Shown here in pieces: positions 8,517 to 17,552 of a DNA stretch of 64,000 nucleotides. The notes beneath the pieces are model-generated. The model was not told the DNA's origin and ran no database searches. It saw only the letters and a program-made list of their open reading frames with translations. Numbering within the stretch: position 1 is the stretch's first letter; each line of letters starts with the position of its first letter. Location: NCBI GenBank assembly GCA_964532405.1, contig CAZHIC010000008.1:12512-76511 (forward strand). The letters run 5' to 3'. The position numbers and the translations under genes are program-made. Origin of the DNA: PALSA-1006 sp964532405 (GTDB lineage Bacteria > Pseudomonadota > Gammaproteobacteria > Burkholderiales > Gallionellaceae).

Positions 8517-9572
8517 TTAGCGATTAAATGCAAGGCAGAGCCGATAAATCATGGCTTCCTCATCGGCGGGGATGACCATTGTGGCTTTGCTTCCTTTGCT
8601 TTCGATTCTAATATAGCCAGCCTCGTTTGCAGCATTGTCCAACTTGAAGCCAAGAAAATCCAGCGGGGCGCAAATTTCTGCGCGGATTGCGGAAGAGTGC
8701 TCGCCGATTCCCCCGGTAAAGACCAGCGCGTCAATGCCGCCGGATTTCGCGGCAAGACCACCGATGGCGGCGCGCACCTGACGACAAAAATAACTGACCG
8801 CGAATTTGGCCTGCACGCTGTTGCTGGCAAGCAGTATGCTCATTTCATTGCTTTCACCGTCCGATAAAGCAAGCAAGCCCATCTGGTGGAAAACGATGTC
8901 GCTTAGCTGGGCGGCATCGTAGTGCTTGGCCAGCTCCAGCATGATGCCGGGATCGAGGTCGCCGCTGCGCGTGCCCATCGTGATGCCGCCCGCTGGCGTG
9001 TAGCCCATGGTGGTATCAATCGACTTCAAATTTTCCAGCAGGCATAGGCTGGCACCGCTGCCCAAATGCGCAACGACGATCTTGCCGCAGGCGGCATCGC
9101 CCAATACTGCCGGGAGTTGCGAGGCGATGTAAGCGTAATTAAGCCCGTGAAATCCGAAGCGGCGCAGACCGAGTTTTTGCGGGATAGGCAAACGCTTTGC
9201 CAAGTCGGGCATGGTGCTGTGAAACGCGGTGTCGAAGCAGGCGATTTGTGGCACATCGAAACGCTGCCCGCATAAATCCAAGCCCATCAAGTTGCCGGGC
9301 AGATGCAGCGGGGCGAGGTGAACGACCTCTTCCAGACGCGCACGTTCTGCGGCGTCCACCAAGCGCGCAGCATCCACGATCTCGCCGCCATGCACGAAGC
9401 GATGACCGATGATGTCCGGCATATCGCCGGACAGTTCAGTCATGAGCTGATCGAAAGCATCTTTGTGATCGCGCAGATGGTCATAACGGAAATTGCGCCG
9501 CGAGCCGTCGGCGGCGAACAAGCTGGCTTTGATTGAAGACGAGCCGCTGTTGATGGTGAGGATGGTGGGCAT
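8517..9572 (-). CDS. ackA: Acetate kinase (short form, phosphoketolase-linked)
   Basis: The enzyme makes ATP and acetate from acetyl-phosphate and ADP. It starts MPTILTINSGSSSIK, the typical N-terminal NxGSSS motif of the ASKHA kinases. Other markers are HRFVHGG (substrate arginine), the catalytic region CFDTAFH, GFHGLNYAY, HLGSGASLCLL, and the adenine-binding VFTGGIGEHS. With this start it has 351 residues, shorter than the ~400 of classical AckA. In-frame ATG codons at 9572 and 9602 are both possible; I prefer 9572 because the family motif starts there. Neither has a strong ribosome site. It follows xfp by 78 bp, matching the known xfp-ack pairing. Confidence 0.92.
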   Translation of the reverse strand: MPTILTINSGSSSIKASLFAADGSRRNFRYDHLRDHKDAFDQLMTELSGDMPDIIGHRFVHGGEIVDAARLVDAAERARLEEVVHLAPLHLPGNLMGLDLCGQRFDVPQIACFDTAFHSTMPDLAKRLPIPQKLGLRRFGFHGLNYAYIASQLPAVLGDAACGKIVVAHLGSGASLCLLENLKSIDTTMGYTPAGGITMGTRSGDLDPGIMLELAKHYDAAQLSDIVFHQMGLLALSDGESNEMSILLASNSVQAKFAVSYFCRQVRAAIGGLAAKSGGIDALVFTGGIGEHSSAIRAEICAPLDFLGFKLDNAANEAGYIRIESKGSKATMVIPADEEAMIYRLCLAFNR

Positions 9573-9602
9573 AGTTTTAGGGTGAAATGTGAGGGTGGAC
9601 AT

Positions 9603-9650
9603 GTGAAACGTGAAACGAAGAAGCGTCTCTACGTTTCACCTTTCACAGTC
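9603..9650. repeat. Small inverted repeat between ackA and xfp
   Basis: GTGAAACGT near 9603-9612 is complementary to ACGTTTCAC near 9630-9640, with a ~20-nt loop containing a second GTTTCAC-like arm. It lies inside the xfp-ackA transcript and may act as a stabiliser or attenuating hairpin. There is no T-run, so I do not call it a terminator. Confidence 0.5.
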
Positions 9651-12020
9651 TTAAAACGGCCAAGTCCAGTTATCCGCTTCAGGCAAGTCGATGCCATGCT
9701 CATAAGCATAACTGCGGCAGTCGATCTGCATGTTCAGCATCTTTTCTTTGACGTGCGCTCCCGCTACCTGTAGCGCAGGGATGCGGTCGATCACGTCGAT
9801 CACCAGGCTGAAACGGTCGATTTGATTCTGGATCGCCAGTTCCAGCGGGGTGTTGATGCTGCCTTTTTCCTTATAACCGCGAACGTGGAAATTTTTGTGA
9901 TTGTTGCGGCGGTAGGCGAGGCGGTGGATCAGCCAAGGGTAGCCGTGGAAGTTGAACATCACCGGCTTATCTTTGGTGAACAGACTGTCGAAGTCCTTAT
10001 CCGAAAGGCCGTGCGGGTGTTCGCTTTGCGGTGTCAGTTTGTACAGATCGACCACGTTGATGAAACGTATTTTTAAGTCGGGGAAGTTTTCGCGCAGCAG
10101 TACCACCGCCGCCAATGCTTCCTTGGTCGGGATGTCGCCTGCGCTGGCCATCACCACATCCGGCTCTGAGCCCTGATCGTTGCATGCCCAGTCCCAGATG
10201 CCGATGCCCTTGGTGCAATGCTTGATGGCGGAATCCATGTCCAAGAATTGCAGATGCTTTTGCTTGTCGCACACGATGACGTTGATGTAGTCGGTGCTCT
10301 TCAAGCAATGATTGGCGACCGACAGCAGGCAGTTCACATCGGGCGGCAGATAGATGCGCGTCACTTCGGGGCTCTTATTTACCACCAGATCGAGGAAGCC
10401 GGGATCTTGATGCGTGAAGCCGTTGTGATCCTGCCTCCACACGGTGGAGGTGATGAGCAGGTTCAGCGAGGATACCGGAGCGCGCCACACTACTTCTTTG
10501 GACATGGCCAGCCACTTGGCGTGCTGGTTGAACATCGAGTCGATGACGTGGACGAAGGCCTCGTAAGTGGAGAAGAAACCGTGGCGACCGCTGAGCAGAT
10601 AACCTTCCAGCCAGCCTTCCAGCGTGTGCTCGGACAGCATCTCCATCACGCGCCCATCCGGCGACAGTTCGCCGCCACCCGCATCTTCCGGCAGGGTGTC
10701 GGCCAGCCAAGTTTTCTTGCTCACTTCATACACGTTGTCCAGTTTGTTCGAGCTGTTTTCATCGGGGCCGAACACGCGGAAGTTGGTCATGTTGTCGCGC
10801 ATGATGTCGCGCAAAAATTTACCCAGCGGACGGGTGTTTTCGGCGGTGGTTGTGCCGGGCTTGGTGACGGCAATTGCGTAGTCCTTGCAATCGGGCATGT
10901 GCAATGCTTTGCGCAGCAGGCCGCCGTTGGCGTGAAGATTGGCACTCATGCGGCGATTGCCTTTGGGGGCCAAGGCTTTCAACTCGGGTAGCAGCGCACC
11001 GTTCTCGTCAAACAACTCGGATGCCTTGTAACTCTTCAGCCATTCTTCCAGCTTGGCAAAATGTTCCGGTGTTTTTACGTCACTGATAGGCACCTGGTGC
11101 GAACGCCAGAAGCCTTCCACTTTTTTGCCATCGACTTCTTTCGGACCGGTCCATCCCTTGGGTGAACGCAGCACGATCATCGGCCAGCGCGGGCGTATCG
11201 GTTTGCCGCTGCTGCGGGCTTCCTGTTGGATGCGGCGAATTTCCAGCACGCAGGCTTCCATGGTTGCGGCCATCGCCTGATGCATGGCTTCCGGGTCGCT
11301 GCCTTCGACGAAATAGGGCGTCCAGCCATAACCCTTGAACAGGTTTTCCAGTTCCTCGTGCGAGATGCGCGACAGGATGGTCGGGTTGTTGATCTTGTAA
11401 CCGTTCAGATGCAGGATGGGCAGCACTGCGCCGTCGCGTATGGGATTCAAAAATTTATTCGAATGCCACGATGTCGCCAGCGGAGCGGTTTCGGCTTCAC
11501 CGTCGCCCACCATCACGGTCACGATCAGATCGGGATTGTCATACGCCGCGCCGAACGCATGCGACACGCTGTAGCCGAGTTCGCCACCCTCGTGGATCGA
11601 ACCCGGGGTTTCCGGTGTGCAGTGGCTGCCGATGCCGCCCGGGAAAGAAAACTCTTTGAAGAATTGGCGCATGCCCTCTTCGTTCTCGCTCTTGTTGGAA
11701 TACACCTCGCTGTAGCGTCCTTCCAGATACACCGGACCCAAAATGCCGGGCGCGCCATGCCCTGGGCCTGCCATGAAAATTGCGTCCAAATCGTATTTGT
11801 TAATCAGGCGATTCATGTGAATGTAGGCAAAGGCCAAGCCCGGGCTGGAGCCCCAGTGTCCCAGCAGACGCTTCTTGATGTGTTCGAGTTTGAGCGGTTC
11901 TTTGAGCAAGGGGTTGTCGCGCAGGTAGATCATGCCCGCCGCGAGGTAATTGCAAGCACGCCAATAAGCGTCGATATTTTTCACTTCTTGGGGCGACAAA
12001 ATTTTTGCTTGAGCACTCAT
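9651..12020 (-). CDS. xfp: Phosphoketolase (xylulose-5-phosphate/fructose-6-phosphate)
   Basis: This thiamine-diphosphate enzyme, 789 residues, splits xylulose-5-P or fructose-6-P with phosphate to acetyl-phosphate plus glyceraldehyde-3-P or erythrose-4-P. Family marks include AGPGHGAPGI, the SFPGGIGSHCTPETPGS loop, the ThDP motif GDGEAETAPLATSWH, and the C-terminal region with GYPWLIHRLAYRR. I chose the ATG at 12020 because AAGGA lies 8 bp upstream; the ATG at 12029 would sit directly on that site. Its product feeds the acetate kinase downstream. The flanking glycogen phosphorylases and glycogen synthase suggest that stored glycogen is the carbon source. Confidence 0.95.
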   Translation of the reverse strand: MSAQAKILSPQEVKNIDAYWRACNYLAAGMIYLRDNPLLKEPLKLEHIKKRLLGHWGSSPGLAFAYIHMNRLINKYDLDAIFMAGPGHGAPGILGPVYLEGRYSEVYSNKSENEEGMRQFFKEFSFPGGIGSHCTPETPGSIHEGGELGYSVSHAFGAAYDNPDLIVTVMVGDGEAETAPLATSWHSNKFLNPIRDGAVLPILHLNGYKINNPTILSRISHEELENLFKGYGWTPYFVEGSDPEAMHQAMAATMEACVLEIRRIQQEARSSGKPIRPRWPMIVLRSPKGWTGPKEVDGKKVEGFWRSHQVPISDVKTPEHFAKLEEWLKSYKASELFDENGALLPELKALAPKGNRRMSANLHANGGLLRKALHMPDCKDYAIAVTKPGTTTAENTRPLGKFLRDIMRDNMTNFRVFGPDENSSNKLDNVYEVSKKTWLADTLPEDAGGGELSPDGRVMEMLSEHTLEGWLEGYLLSGRHGFFSTYEAFVHVIDSMFNQHAKWLAMSKEVVWRAPVSSLNLLITSTVWRQDHNGFTHQDPGFLDLVVNKSPEVTRIYLPPDVNCLLSVANHCLKSTDYINVIVCDKQKHLQFLDMDSAIKHCTKGIGIWDWACNDQGSEPDVVMASAGDIPTKEALAAVVLLRENFPDLKIRFINVVDLYKLTPQSEHPHGLSDKDFDSLFTKDKPVMFNFHGYPWLIHRLAYRRNNHKNFHVRGYKEKGSINTPLELAIQNQIDRFSLVIDVIDRIPALQVAGAHVKEKMLNMQIDCRSYAYEHGIDLPEADNWTWPF

Positions 12021-12252
12021 GATGTTCATCCTTTTTTATTTTTGAAGGGGAAGCTGCCAGTTATGATCGTTCATTGTCGTTATCGGATGTTGTAGGAATA
12101 TTAAATTTTTGCTCCAGCTATGGTTCGCAGATTATGCTTTTTAAAACATAGCGTGCAATAAAAATGCATTCTTGAGGTGCTTTATCGTATGAATGATAAA
12201 CAACGTTACACATGCAGCAAAGTTCGTTCACCGTCGGCATGCCGCAGCAAGC

Positions 12253-12277
12253 GTAGGGTGCATCCCATGCACCCTAC
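12253..12277. repeat. Intergenic palindrome GTAGGGTGCAT-CCC-ATGCACCCTAC
   Basis: A perfect 11-bp inverted repeat with a 3-nt loop lies between the xfp promoter region and the histone deacetylase remnant. This 'GTAGGGTGC' type of palindrome is a common dispersed repeat in bacterial genomes. Only one copy is visible here. Confidence 0.7.
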
Positions 12278-12355
12278 CAACACGGCGGCTATTCAGTGAT
12301 TGAGATTTTGAGTTCAAGCATCGGCTGATTTCTGCCATGCCGCCACCCGGCGCTT

Positions 12356-12673
12356 GTGCCATGCCCTCTTTTTGCGGCGGGTGCTTCGGGTGAGGATTTT
12401 CGTGCGGCGGTCACGCGGCAATGGCTACTCGCGTTGGAACGCTTTCAGCCGCAGATGTTGTTTATTTCGGCAGGGTTCGATGCCCATCGCGAAGACGATA
12501 TGGTCGGGCTGGCGTTACGCGAAGCCGATTATGTCTGGGTGACTGAAGAGCTTAAAGCTTTGGCAGCGCGGCATGCCGAACGCCGTATCGTTTCAGTATT
12601 GGAAGGCGGTTACGCGCTGCACGCATTGGGGCGTAGTGCGGCAGCGCATATCAAAGTTTTAAGCGGTTTGTAA
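12356..12673 (+). pseudogene. Histone deacetylase-family protein, C-terminal remnant
   Basis: About 100 codons match the C-terminal third of class II histone-deacetylase-like (acetoin utilisation AcuC/HDAC) proteins: the AGASGEDFRAAV segment, the ISAGFDAHREDDMVGL metal-site region, and LEGGYALHALGRSAAAHI. The frame is closed by a TGA at 12326-12328. No N-terminal two thirds of the family, including the catalytic HxxH region, is present upstream. Bacterial members normally have ~300-370 residues, so this is a truncated remnant and not a functional deacetylase. The remaining part is well preserved, so the loss looks fairly recent. Confidence 0.8.
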
Positions 12674-12742
12674 TAAATAATAAACATAATAAGTAATAAA
12701 CAGAGGTTATGCTTGTAGGGAGCGGCAAGTGACGCGGATGGA

Positions 12743-12748
12743 TATAAT
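12743..12748 (+). promoter_or_regulatory. Consensus -10 box (TATAAT) upstream of second glgP
   Basis: A perfect TATAAT lies about 30-50 bp upstream of the candidate starts of the second glycogen phosphorylase. No good -35 hexamer is visible at the usual 16-18 bp distance, so it may need an activator. A very similar TATAATTCGC occurs before ccmA. Confidence 0.5.
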
Positions 12749-12774
12749 TCGCAGCTGCCAAATATATTTATCTT

Positions 12775-15348
12775 TTGAATCATTGGAGAGTCATCATTCA
12801 TACCAAGCCTTTTTTTGTTAAGAGCCCGTTAGCGGTTGAAACCGAAGTGCCGAAGTTGGGCATGGATGCCGAGAGTATCGTTCAGGATTTCAGGCATTAC
12901 TTTAGTCATACCTTGGGTTGGGACAGCAAGAATCTTGTCGCGCACCATGTGTATTCGTCGCTCTCCCATTCGATGCGGGATCGCTTGGTCGAGCGCTGGA
13001 AAGATACCCAGGCGGCTTACCGCGCTCAGAATTGCAAGCGGACTTTTTATCTCTCGCTGGAATTTCTGATGGGGCGGACATTGGGTAACGCCATGCTGAA
13101 TCTGGACATCGAAGCTTCGACCACCGAGGCACTCAGAAATCTGGGGCTGGTGTTGGAAGAGGTCGCCGAGCAGGAGCACGATGCGGGTCTGGGCAATGGC
13201 GGTCTGGGGCGTCTGGCGGCCTGTTTTCTGGATAGCTGCGCTACCTTGCAATTGCCGGTCATGGGCTACGGTTTGCGTTACGAGTACGGCATGTTCCGGC
13301 AGAAGATCGACAACGGCTATCAACTCGAGGAACCGGATCATTGGTTGCGCAACGGCAATCCATGGGAGATCGAGCGTCCCGAATTCACTGCGCGGGTGAA
13401 ATTCGGCGGACAGACCGAGTTGCATAAAGATGCGCACGGCAGATTGCGCGCTTACTGGAAATACACCAATGATGTGATGGCGGTGCCTTACGATGTGCCG
13501 ATCCCCGGCTATCACAACGGTACGGTGAACACGCTGCGTTTGTGGAAAGCATCCGCCACCGAAGAATTCGACCTGAGCGAGTTCAATGCGGGCAGCTATG
13601 CCGAGGCGGTCGCCGCGAAGAATGCGGCGGAACACATCACCATGGTGCTTTACCCTAACGATGCGAGCGAGAACGGCAAGGAATTGCGTCTGCGCCAGCA
13701 ATATTTCCTGGCATCGGCCAGCCTGCAAGACGTATTGCGCCAATGGATGAGCAACCACGGTGATGACTTCAGCGAATTCGCCGAGAAAAACTTCTTTCAG
13801 CTGAACGACACGCATCCCACTTGTGCCGTGCCCGAGTTGATGCGCTTGCTGATGGATGAGCATGGCATGACATGGGAAGAGGCTTGGAAGATTACCAGCC
13901 GCACCGTGGCCTACACCAACCATACGCTGTTGCCGGAGGCGTTGGAGCGTTGGTCCGTGAGCATGTTTGGGCGCTTGCTGCCAAGATTGTTGGAGATCGT
14001 TTACGAGATCAATGCGCGTTTCATGAAAGTGGTCGCGCTGCATTGGCCCGGCGACGTCGAGCGCCAGCGGCGCATGTCCATTGTCGAGGAAGGGCATGAT
14101 CAGCATATACGCATGGCCTATCTGGCGATTGTGGCCAGCGTTTCGGTGAACGGGGTGGCCGAGCTGCATTCCGAGCTGTTGAAAAAATATCTGTTCCATG
14201 ATTTTTTTGAGTTGTGGCCGAAGAAATTCAACAATAAAACGAACGGGGTGACACCGCGTCGCTGGATGGCTTGGGCGAACCCGGCGTTGAGCAACCTGAT
14301 CACGCACACATTAGGTTCTGAAGGTAAGGGCTGGGTGGCGAACATGGTCGGGCATGCGGCGAGCGAGGGTTGGCTCATCGATATGAGCAAGTTGAAAGGC
14401 TTGGCTAAATACGCCGATGATGCGTCTTTCCGCGTTAAATGGCGTGCCATCAAGCAAGACAACAAGACGCGTTTGGCCGAGATGTTGCAGCGTGATTGCG
14501 GCGTCGAATTCAATACCAATGCCTTGTTCGATGTGCAAGTGAAGCGTATTCACGAATACAAGCGCCAGCTGCTCAACGTGCTGCATGTGATACATCTGTA
14601 TGATCGTATTAAACGCGGCGATACGGCTGATTGGACACCGCGCTGCGTGTTGATCGGCGGCAAGGCGGCTCCCGGCTATAAGATGGCAAAACGCATCATC
14701 AAGTTGGTGAATGCCGTGGCTTCGGTGATCAACAGCGATCCCGATGCAGAAGGATTGTTGAAGCTGGCTTTTATTCCAGACTACCGCGTGTCGGCGATGG
14801 AGGTGATTTGTGCCGGTGCCGACCTGTCGGAGCAGATATCGACTGCCGGAAAAGAAGCCTCCGGCACGGGCAACATGAAGTTCATGATGAACGGCGCACT
14901 GACCATAGGCACGTTGGACGGTGCCAATATCGAGATTCGCGATGAGGCCGGACATGAGAACTTTTTCCTGTTCGGGTTGACGGCAGACGAGGTCGAGGCG
15001 ACGCGGGGGCATTACAACCCGGCGAAGATCATCGCCGAGGATGAGGATTTCAAACGGGTGATGCACTTGTTGGAGAGCGGCCATTTCAATTTGTTCGAGC
15101 CGGGTATCTTTGATTCGATCATCCAGTCTATTTACAGTCCAGGCGACCCGTGGCTGACAGCGGCTGATTTCCGCAGCTATGTGCAGGCGCAGCGCGAGGT
15201 TTCCAGTGCTTATCGCGATACGGAACACTGGACGCGCATGAGTATATTGAATACGGCCACTAGTGGTAAATTTTCCAGCGACCGTACCATCTTGGATTAC
15301 AACCGCGACATATGGCACTTGCCGCATGTAGAAGCGAAGCAGGACTGA
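12775..15348 (+). CDS. glgP: Glycogen/starch/alpha-glucan phosphorylase (second copy)
   Basis: This is a GT35 phosphorylase of about 850 residues with the same signatures as the first copy: EFLMGRTLGNAMLNLD, GNGGLGRLAACFLDSC, QLNDTHPTCAVPELMR, KRIHEYKRQLLN, and the PLP-site EASGTGNMKFMMNG. The start is uncertain. TTG at 12775 is the first conventional start but has no ribosome site. GGAGAG at 12785-12790 stands 5 bp before an in-frame ATT (12796). The next in-frame ATG is at 12862, within conserved sequence. Glycogen synthase follows 39 bp downstream on the same strand, so synthesis and breakdown enzymes are co-transcribed. It is diverged from the first copy, which suggests different chain-length or effector preferences. 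Confidence 0.93.
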   Translation: MNHWRVIIHTKPFFVKSPLAVETEVPKLGMDAESIVQDFRHYFSHTLGWDSKNLVAHHVYSSLSHSMRDRLVERWKDTQAAYRAQNCKRTFYLSLEFLMGRTLGNAMLNLDIEASTTEALRNLGLVLEEVAEQEHDAGLGNGGLGRLAACFLDSCATLQLPVMGYGLRYEYGMFRQKIDNGYQLEEPDHWLRNGNPWEIERPEFTARVKFGGQTELHKDAHGRLRAYWKYTNDVMAVPYDVPIPGYHNGTVNTLRLWKASATEEFDLSEFNAGSYAEAVAAKNAAEHITMVLYPNDASENGKELRLRQQYFLASASLQDVLRQWMSNHGDDFSEFAEKNFFQLNDTHPTCAVPELMRLLMDEHGMTWEEAWKITSRTVAYTNHTLLPEALERWSVSMFGRLLPRLLEIVYEINARFMKVVALHWPGDVERQRRMSIVEEGHDQHIRMAYLAIVASVSVNGVAELHSELLKKYLFHDFFELWPKKFNNKTNGVTPRRWMAWANPALSNLITHTLGSEGKGWVANMVGHAASEGWLIDMSKLKGLAKYADDASFRVKWRAIKQDNKTRLAEMLQRDCGVEFNTNALFDVQVKRIHEYKRQLLNVLHVIHLYDRIKRGDTADWTPRCVLIGGKAAPGYKMAKRIIKLVNAVASVINSDPDAEGLLKLAFIPDYRVSAMEVICAGADLSEQISTAGKEASGTGNMKFMMNGALTIGTLDGANIEIRDEAGHENFFLFGLTADEVEATRGHYNPAKIIAEDEDFKRVMHLLESGHFNLFEPGIFDSIIQSIYSPGDPWLTAADFRSYVQAQREVSSAYRDTEHWTRMSILNTATSGKFSSDRTILDYNRDIWHLPHVEAKQD

Positions 15349-15387
15349 TCAACGGTGTCGCCCGAATTCTGGGCAAGGAAAGCCAAG

Positions 15388-16836
15388 ATGCGCGTGTTAT
15401 TTGTTTCATCAGAAGTGGCCCCATTGATCAAAACCGGGGGGCTGGCCGATGTCAGTGCGGCCTTGCCTTTTGCCTTGCGCCGTTTAGGCGACGATGTGCG
15501 AGTATTGATGCCGGGATACCCTCAAGTGTTGAGGGCGCTTGAGTCGTTCAAGGTCGATGCGTTTTTTTCCGGTATCGCCGGGTTCCCTGATTTCCGTTTG
15601 TTCGCCAGTGTATTGCCGGATGGCGTGCCGCTTTGGGTGATCGATTGTCCTGAGCTGTTTCAGCGCGACGGAGGTATCTATCAGGACGGGAAAGGCAACG
15701 ACTGGCCGGATAATGCCCTGCGTTTCGGTTTGCTATCGAAAGTGGCGGCGATTTTGGGTAGTGCCGAATCGCCCGTCGATTGGAAGCCGGAAGTGCTGCA
15801 CTGCAATGATTGGCAAACGGGATTGACACCGGCTTACATGCATTTTTCACCGGGTAGTGTGCCGTGTGTGATGACGGTTCACAATCTGGCTTTTCAGGGT
15901 GTGTTCCCGCCAGAGACGGTTACCGAATTGGCGCTGCCTGAAGAGTGTTTTCATCCGCATGGGGCCGAGTTCTACGGCAACCTGTCTTTTCTCAAAGCGG
16001 GCTTGTACTACGCCAATCATGTCACCACCGTTAGCCCGACTTACGCTGGTGAGATACAAACTGAAGCGCTGGGCTTCGGGTTGCAGGGACTGTTGAAAAA
16101 CAGAAACAAAAGTTTGACGGGCATCTTGAACGGTATTGATGACAGTGAATGGAATCCTGCCATTGATCCTGCGTTGAGTCAGACATACACCGTCAAAAAT
16201 ATGGCGGGAAAGGCGGCCAACAAGCGCGCATTGCAAAAACAGATGGGGCTGCATGTCGATGCGGATGTGCCCTTGTTCGGCTTGGTCAGCCGCTTCACGC
16301 ATCAGAAGGGAGTGGATATCGTCCTTGAGATTGCGCCGCAATTGATCGCTTCCCACGCGCAACTGGTCTTGTTGGGGAGTGGCGATGCGACGATGCAAAG
16401 CGATGCGATGGAACTGGCGCGGAATTATCCCGGCCAAGTGGCTACGATGATCGGCTTTGACGAAGGCTTGTCGCATTTGATCGAAGCCGGTTCAGATATG
16501 TTTTTAATGCCTTCACGTTTTGAGCCGTGCGGCTTGAACCAAATGTACAGCCAGCGTTATGGCACCCCGCCCATAGTGCATGCGACAGGCGGGCTGGTCG
16601 ATTCGGTGGTGGATTGCAACAAGGCGACCCTGGAGAATGGCGAGGCGACGGGCTTCGTGTTCGATGACATGACGCCGCAAGGCTTGCTGAGTTGTATTCA
16701 GCGTGCCGCAATGGCTTATCACGATAAAAAGGTCTGGTCGGCGTTGCGGTTGAACGGGATGCGCAAGGATTTTGGCTGGCAGAAAAGCGCGGAGAAATAT
16801 CGCGAAATCTACGCGAGTTTGTCTGTAACTATCTGA
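15388..16836 (+). CDS. glgA: Glycogen synthase (ADP-glucose)
   Basis: A GT5 enzyme of 482 residues that elongates alpha-1,4-glucan from ADP-glucose. KTGGLADV (Lys15 onward) is the N-terminal ADP-glucose-binding loop. HCNDWQTGL, VHNLAFQGVFP, and the C-terminal PSRFEPCGLNQMYSQRYG with a following GG loop (TGGLVDSV) are all in place. I chose the ATG at 15388 because AAGGA precedes it by 9 bp and the family begins MRVLFVSSE. An in-frame GTG at 15355 would add 11 unconserved residues. It lies directly downstream of the second glgP. Confidence 0.95.
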   Translation: MRVLFVSSEVAPLIKTGGLADVSAALPFALRRLGDDVRVLMPGYPQVLRALESFKVDAFFSGIAGFPDFRLFASVLPDGVPLWVIDCPELFQRDGGIYQDGKGNDWPDNALRFGLLSKVAAILGSAESPVDWKPEVLHCNDWQTGLTPAYMHFSPGSVPCVMTVHNLAFQGVFPPETVTELALPEECFHPHGAEFYGNLSFLKAGLYYANHVTTVSPTYAGEIQTEALGFGLQGLLKNRNKSLTGILNGIDDSEWNPAIDPALSQTYTVKNMAGKAANKRALQKQMGLHVDADVPLFGLVSRFTHQKGVDIVLEIAPQLIASHAQLVLLGSGDATMQSDAMELARNYPGQVATMIGFDEGLSHLIEAGSDMFLMPSRFEPCGLNQMYSQRYGTPPIVHATGGLVDSVVDCNKATLENGEATGFVFDDMTPQGLLSCIQRAAMAYHDKKVWSALRLNGMRKDFGWQKSAEKYREIYASLSVTI

Positions 16837-16912
16837 TCAAGGCTTGCCAAGGCTTGTGTCGTTGGGCGGTATGGCAATATTTTGTGAAAATCAAATTGGG
16901 AGTGAAAACACT

Positions 16913-17281
16913 ATGAAAATAAAATCGATTGTTTTATCCGCCATGCTTTTTGTCGTTCTGTCTGGCTGCGAGCAGAAAGCCGATCTTGCCGCCAAAGCAT
17001 CAGAAACCGGCAAGGACGTAACGCAAAAAATACAGGAATCCGCCCAGCAAGCAAGCAAGGAAATCACGCAAAAAGCTCAGGAGTCGGCTCAAAAAGTAAC
17101 CAGCGATGCAGCCAAAGCAGCAAAAAAATCTGTCGTCGTAGTGAAGGAAACTGCGGAGCAAGCTTTGGTCGAGACCGCAGGCCGTGCTCGGGAGATTACA
17201 AAGACGCAAAAATCCGAGTCAAGGCAACACGGGCAAAAGGCTGAAGACGAGATGATGATGGAATTAGAGAAGAAAAAATAA
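16913..17281 (+). CDS. Small lipoprotein, Lys/Ala/Gln-rich helical
   Basis: A 122-residue protein with a lipoprotein signal: MKIKSIVLSAMLFVVLSGC, in which Cys19 would be lipidated. The mature part is a continuous amphipathic helix built of ~11-residue repeats (KIQESAQQASKE / KAQESAQKVTSD), similar in look to periplasmic stress or LEA-like lipoproteins. I chose the ATG at 16913 because the signal peptide starts there. It stands alone between glgA and tig and may have its own promoter. The function is unknown. Confidence 0.75.
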   Translation: MKIKSIVLSAMLFVVLSGCEQKADLAAKASETGKDVTQKIQESAQQASKEITQKAQESAQKVTSDAAKAAKKSVVVVKETAEQALVETAGRAREITKTQKSESRQHGQKAEDEMMMELEKKK

Positions 17282-17552
17282 TTGGTACCAATCAGCCCTG
17301 AGTCATAAACCCTCCATAAAATGCCAATTTATTGTCCGCAGGTGTGCTGCCTGCCTGTTTCAGGTATTATTCTAGTAACTGTATGAGCTTGGTCGCAGTT
17401 GTGTCTCTGATTTATTGGGGTTTTTGCCTTGCCATCACAGTGTCTGCTGGAAACAATATAGCGTCGAGTTCAATCGTTACGTCTTTGAGCGATGTTTTGC
17501 TCGTTGTTCCAAGGCATTTTTTTATTCAATCTAAATCAAGGAAATTTTTAGT
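17282..17552 (+). promoter_or_regulatory. Upstream region of the tig-clpP-clpX block
   Basis: This 271-bp segment contains no supported gene. It is AT-rich near its right end. The trigger factor ribosome site AAGGAA lies just before the ATG at 17553. No terminator hairpin with a T-run is obvious for the lipoprotein gene. Confidence 0.5.

Noticed and set aside
12829..15327. Long minus-strand frames opposite the second glgP (similar ones opposite the first glgP and xfp)
   Set aside because: GC-rich antisense shadows; the plus-strand proteins are clear enzymes along their full length.
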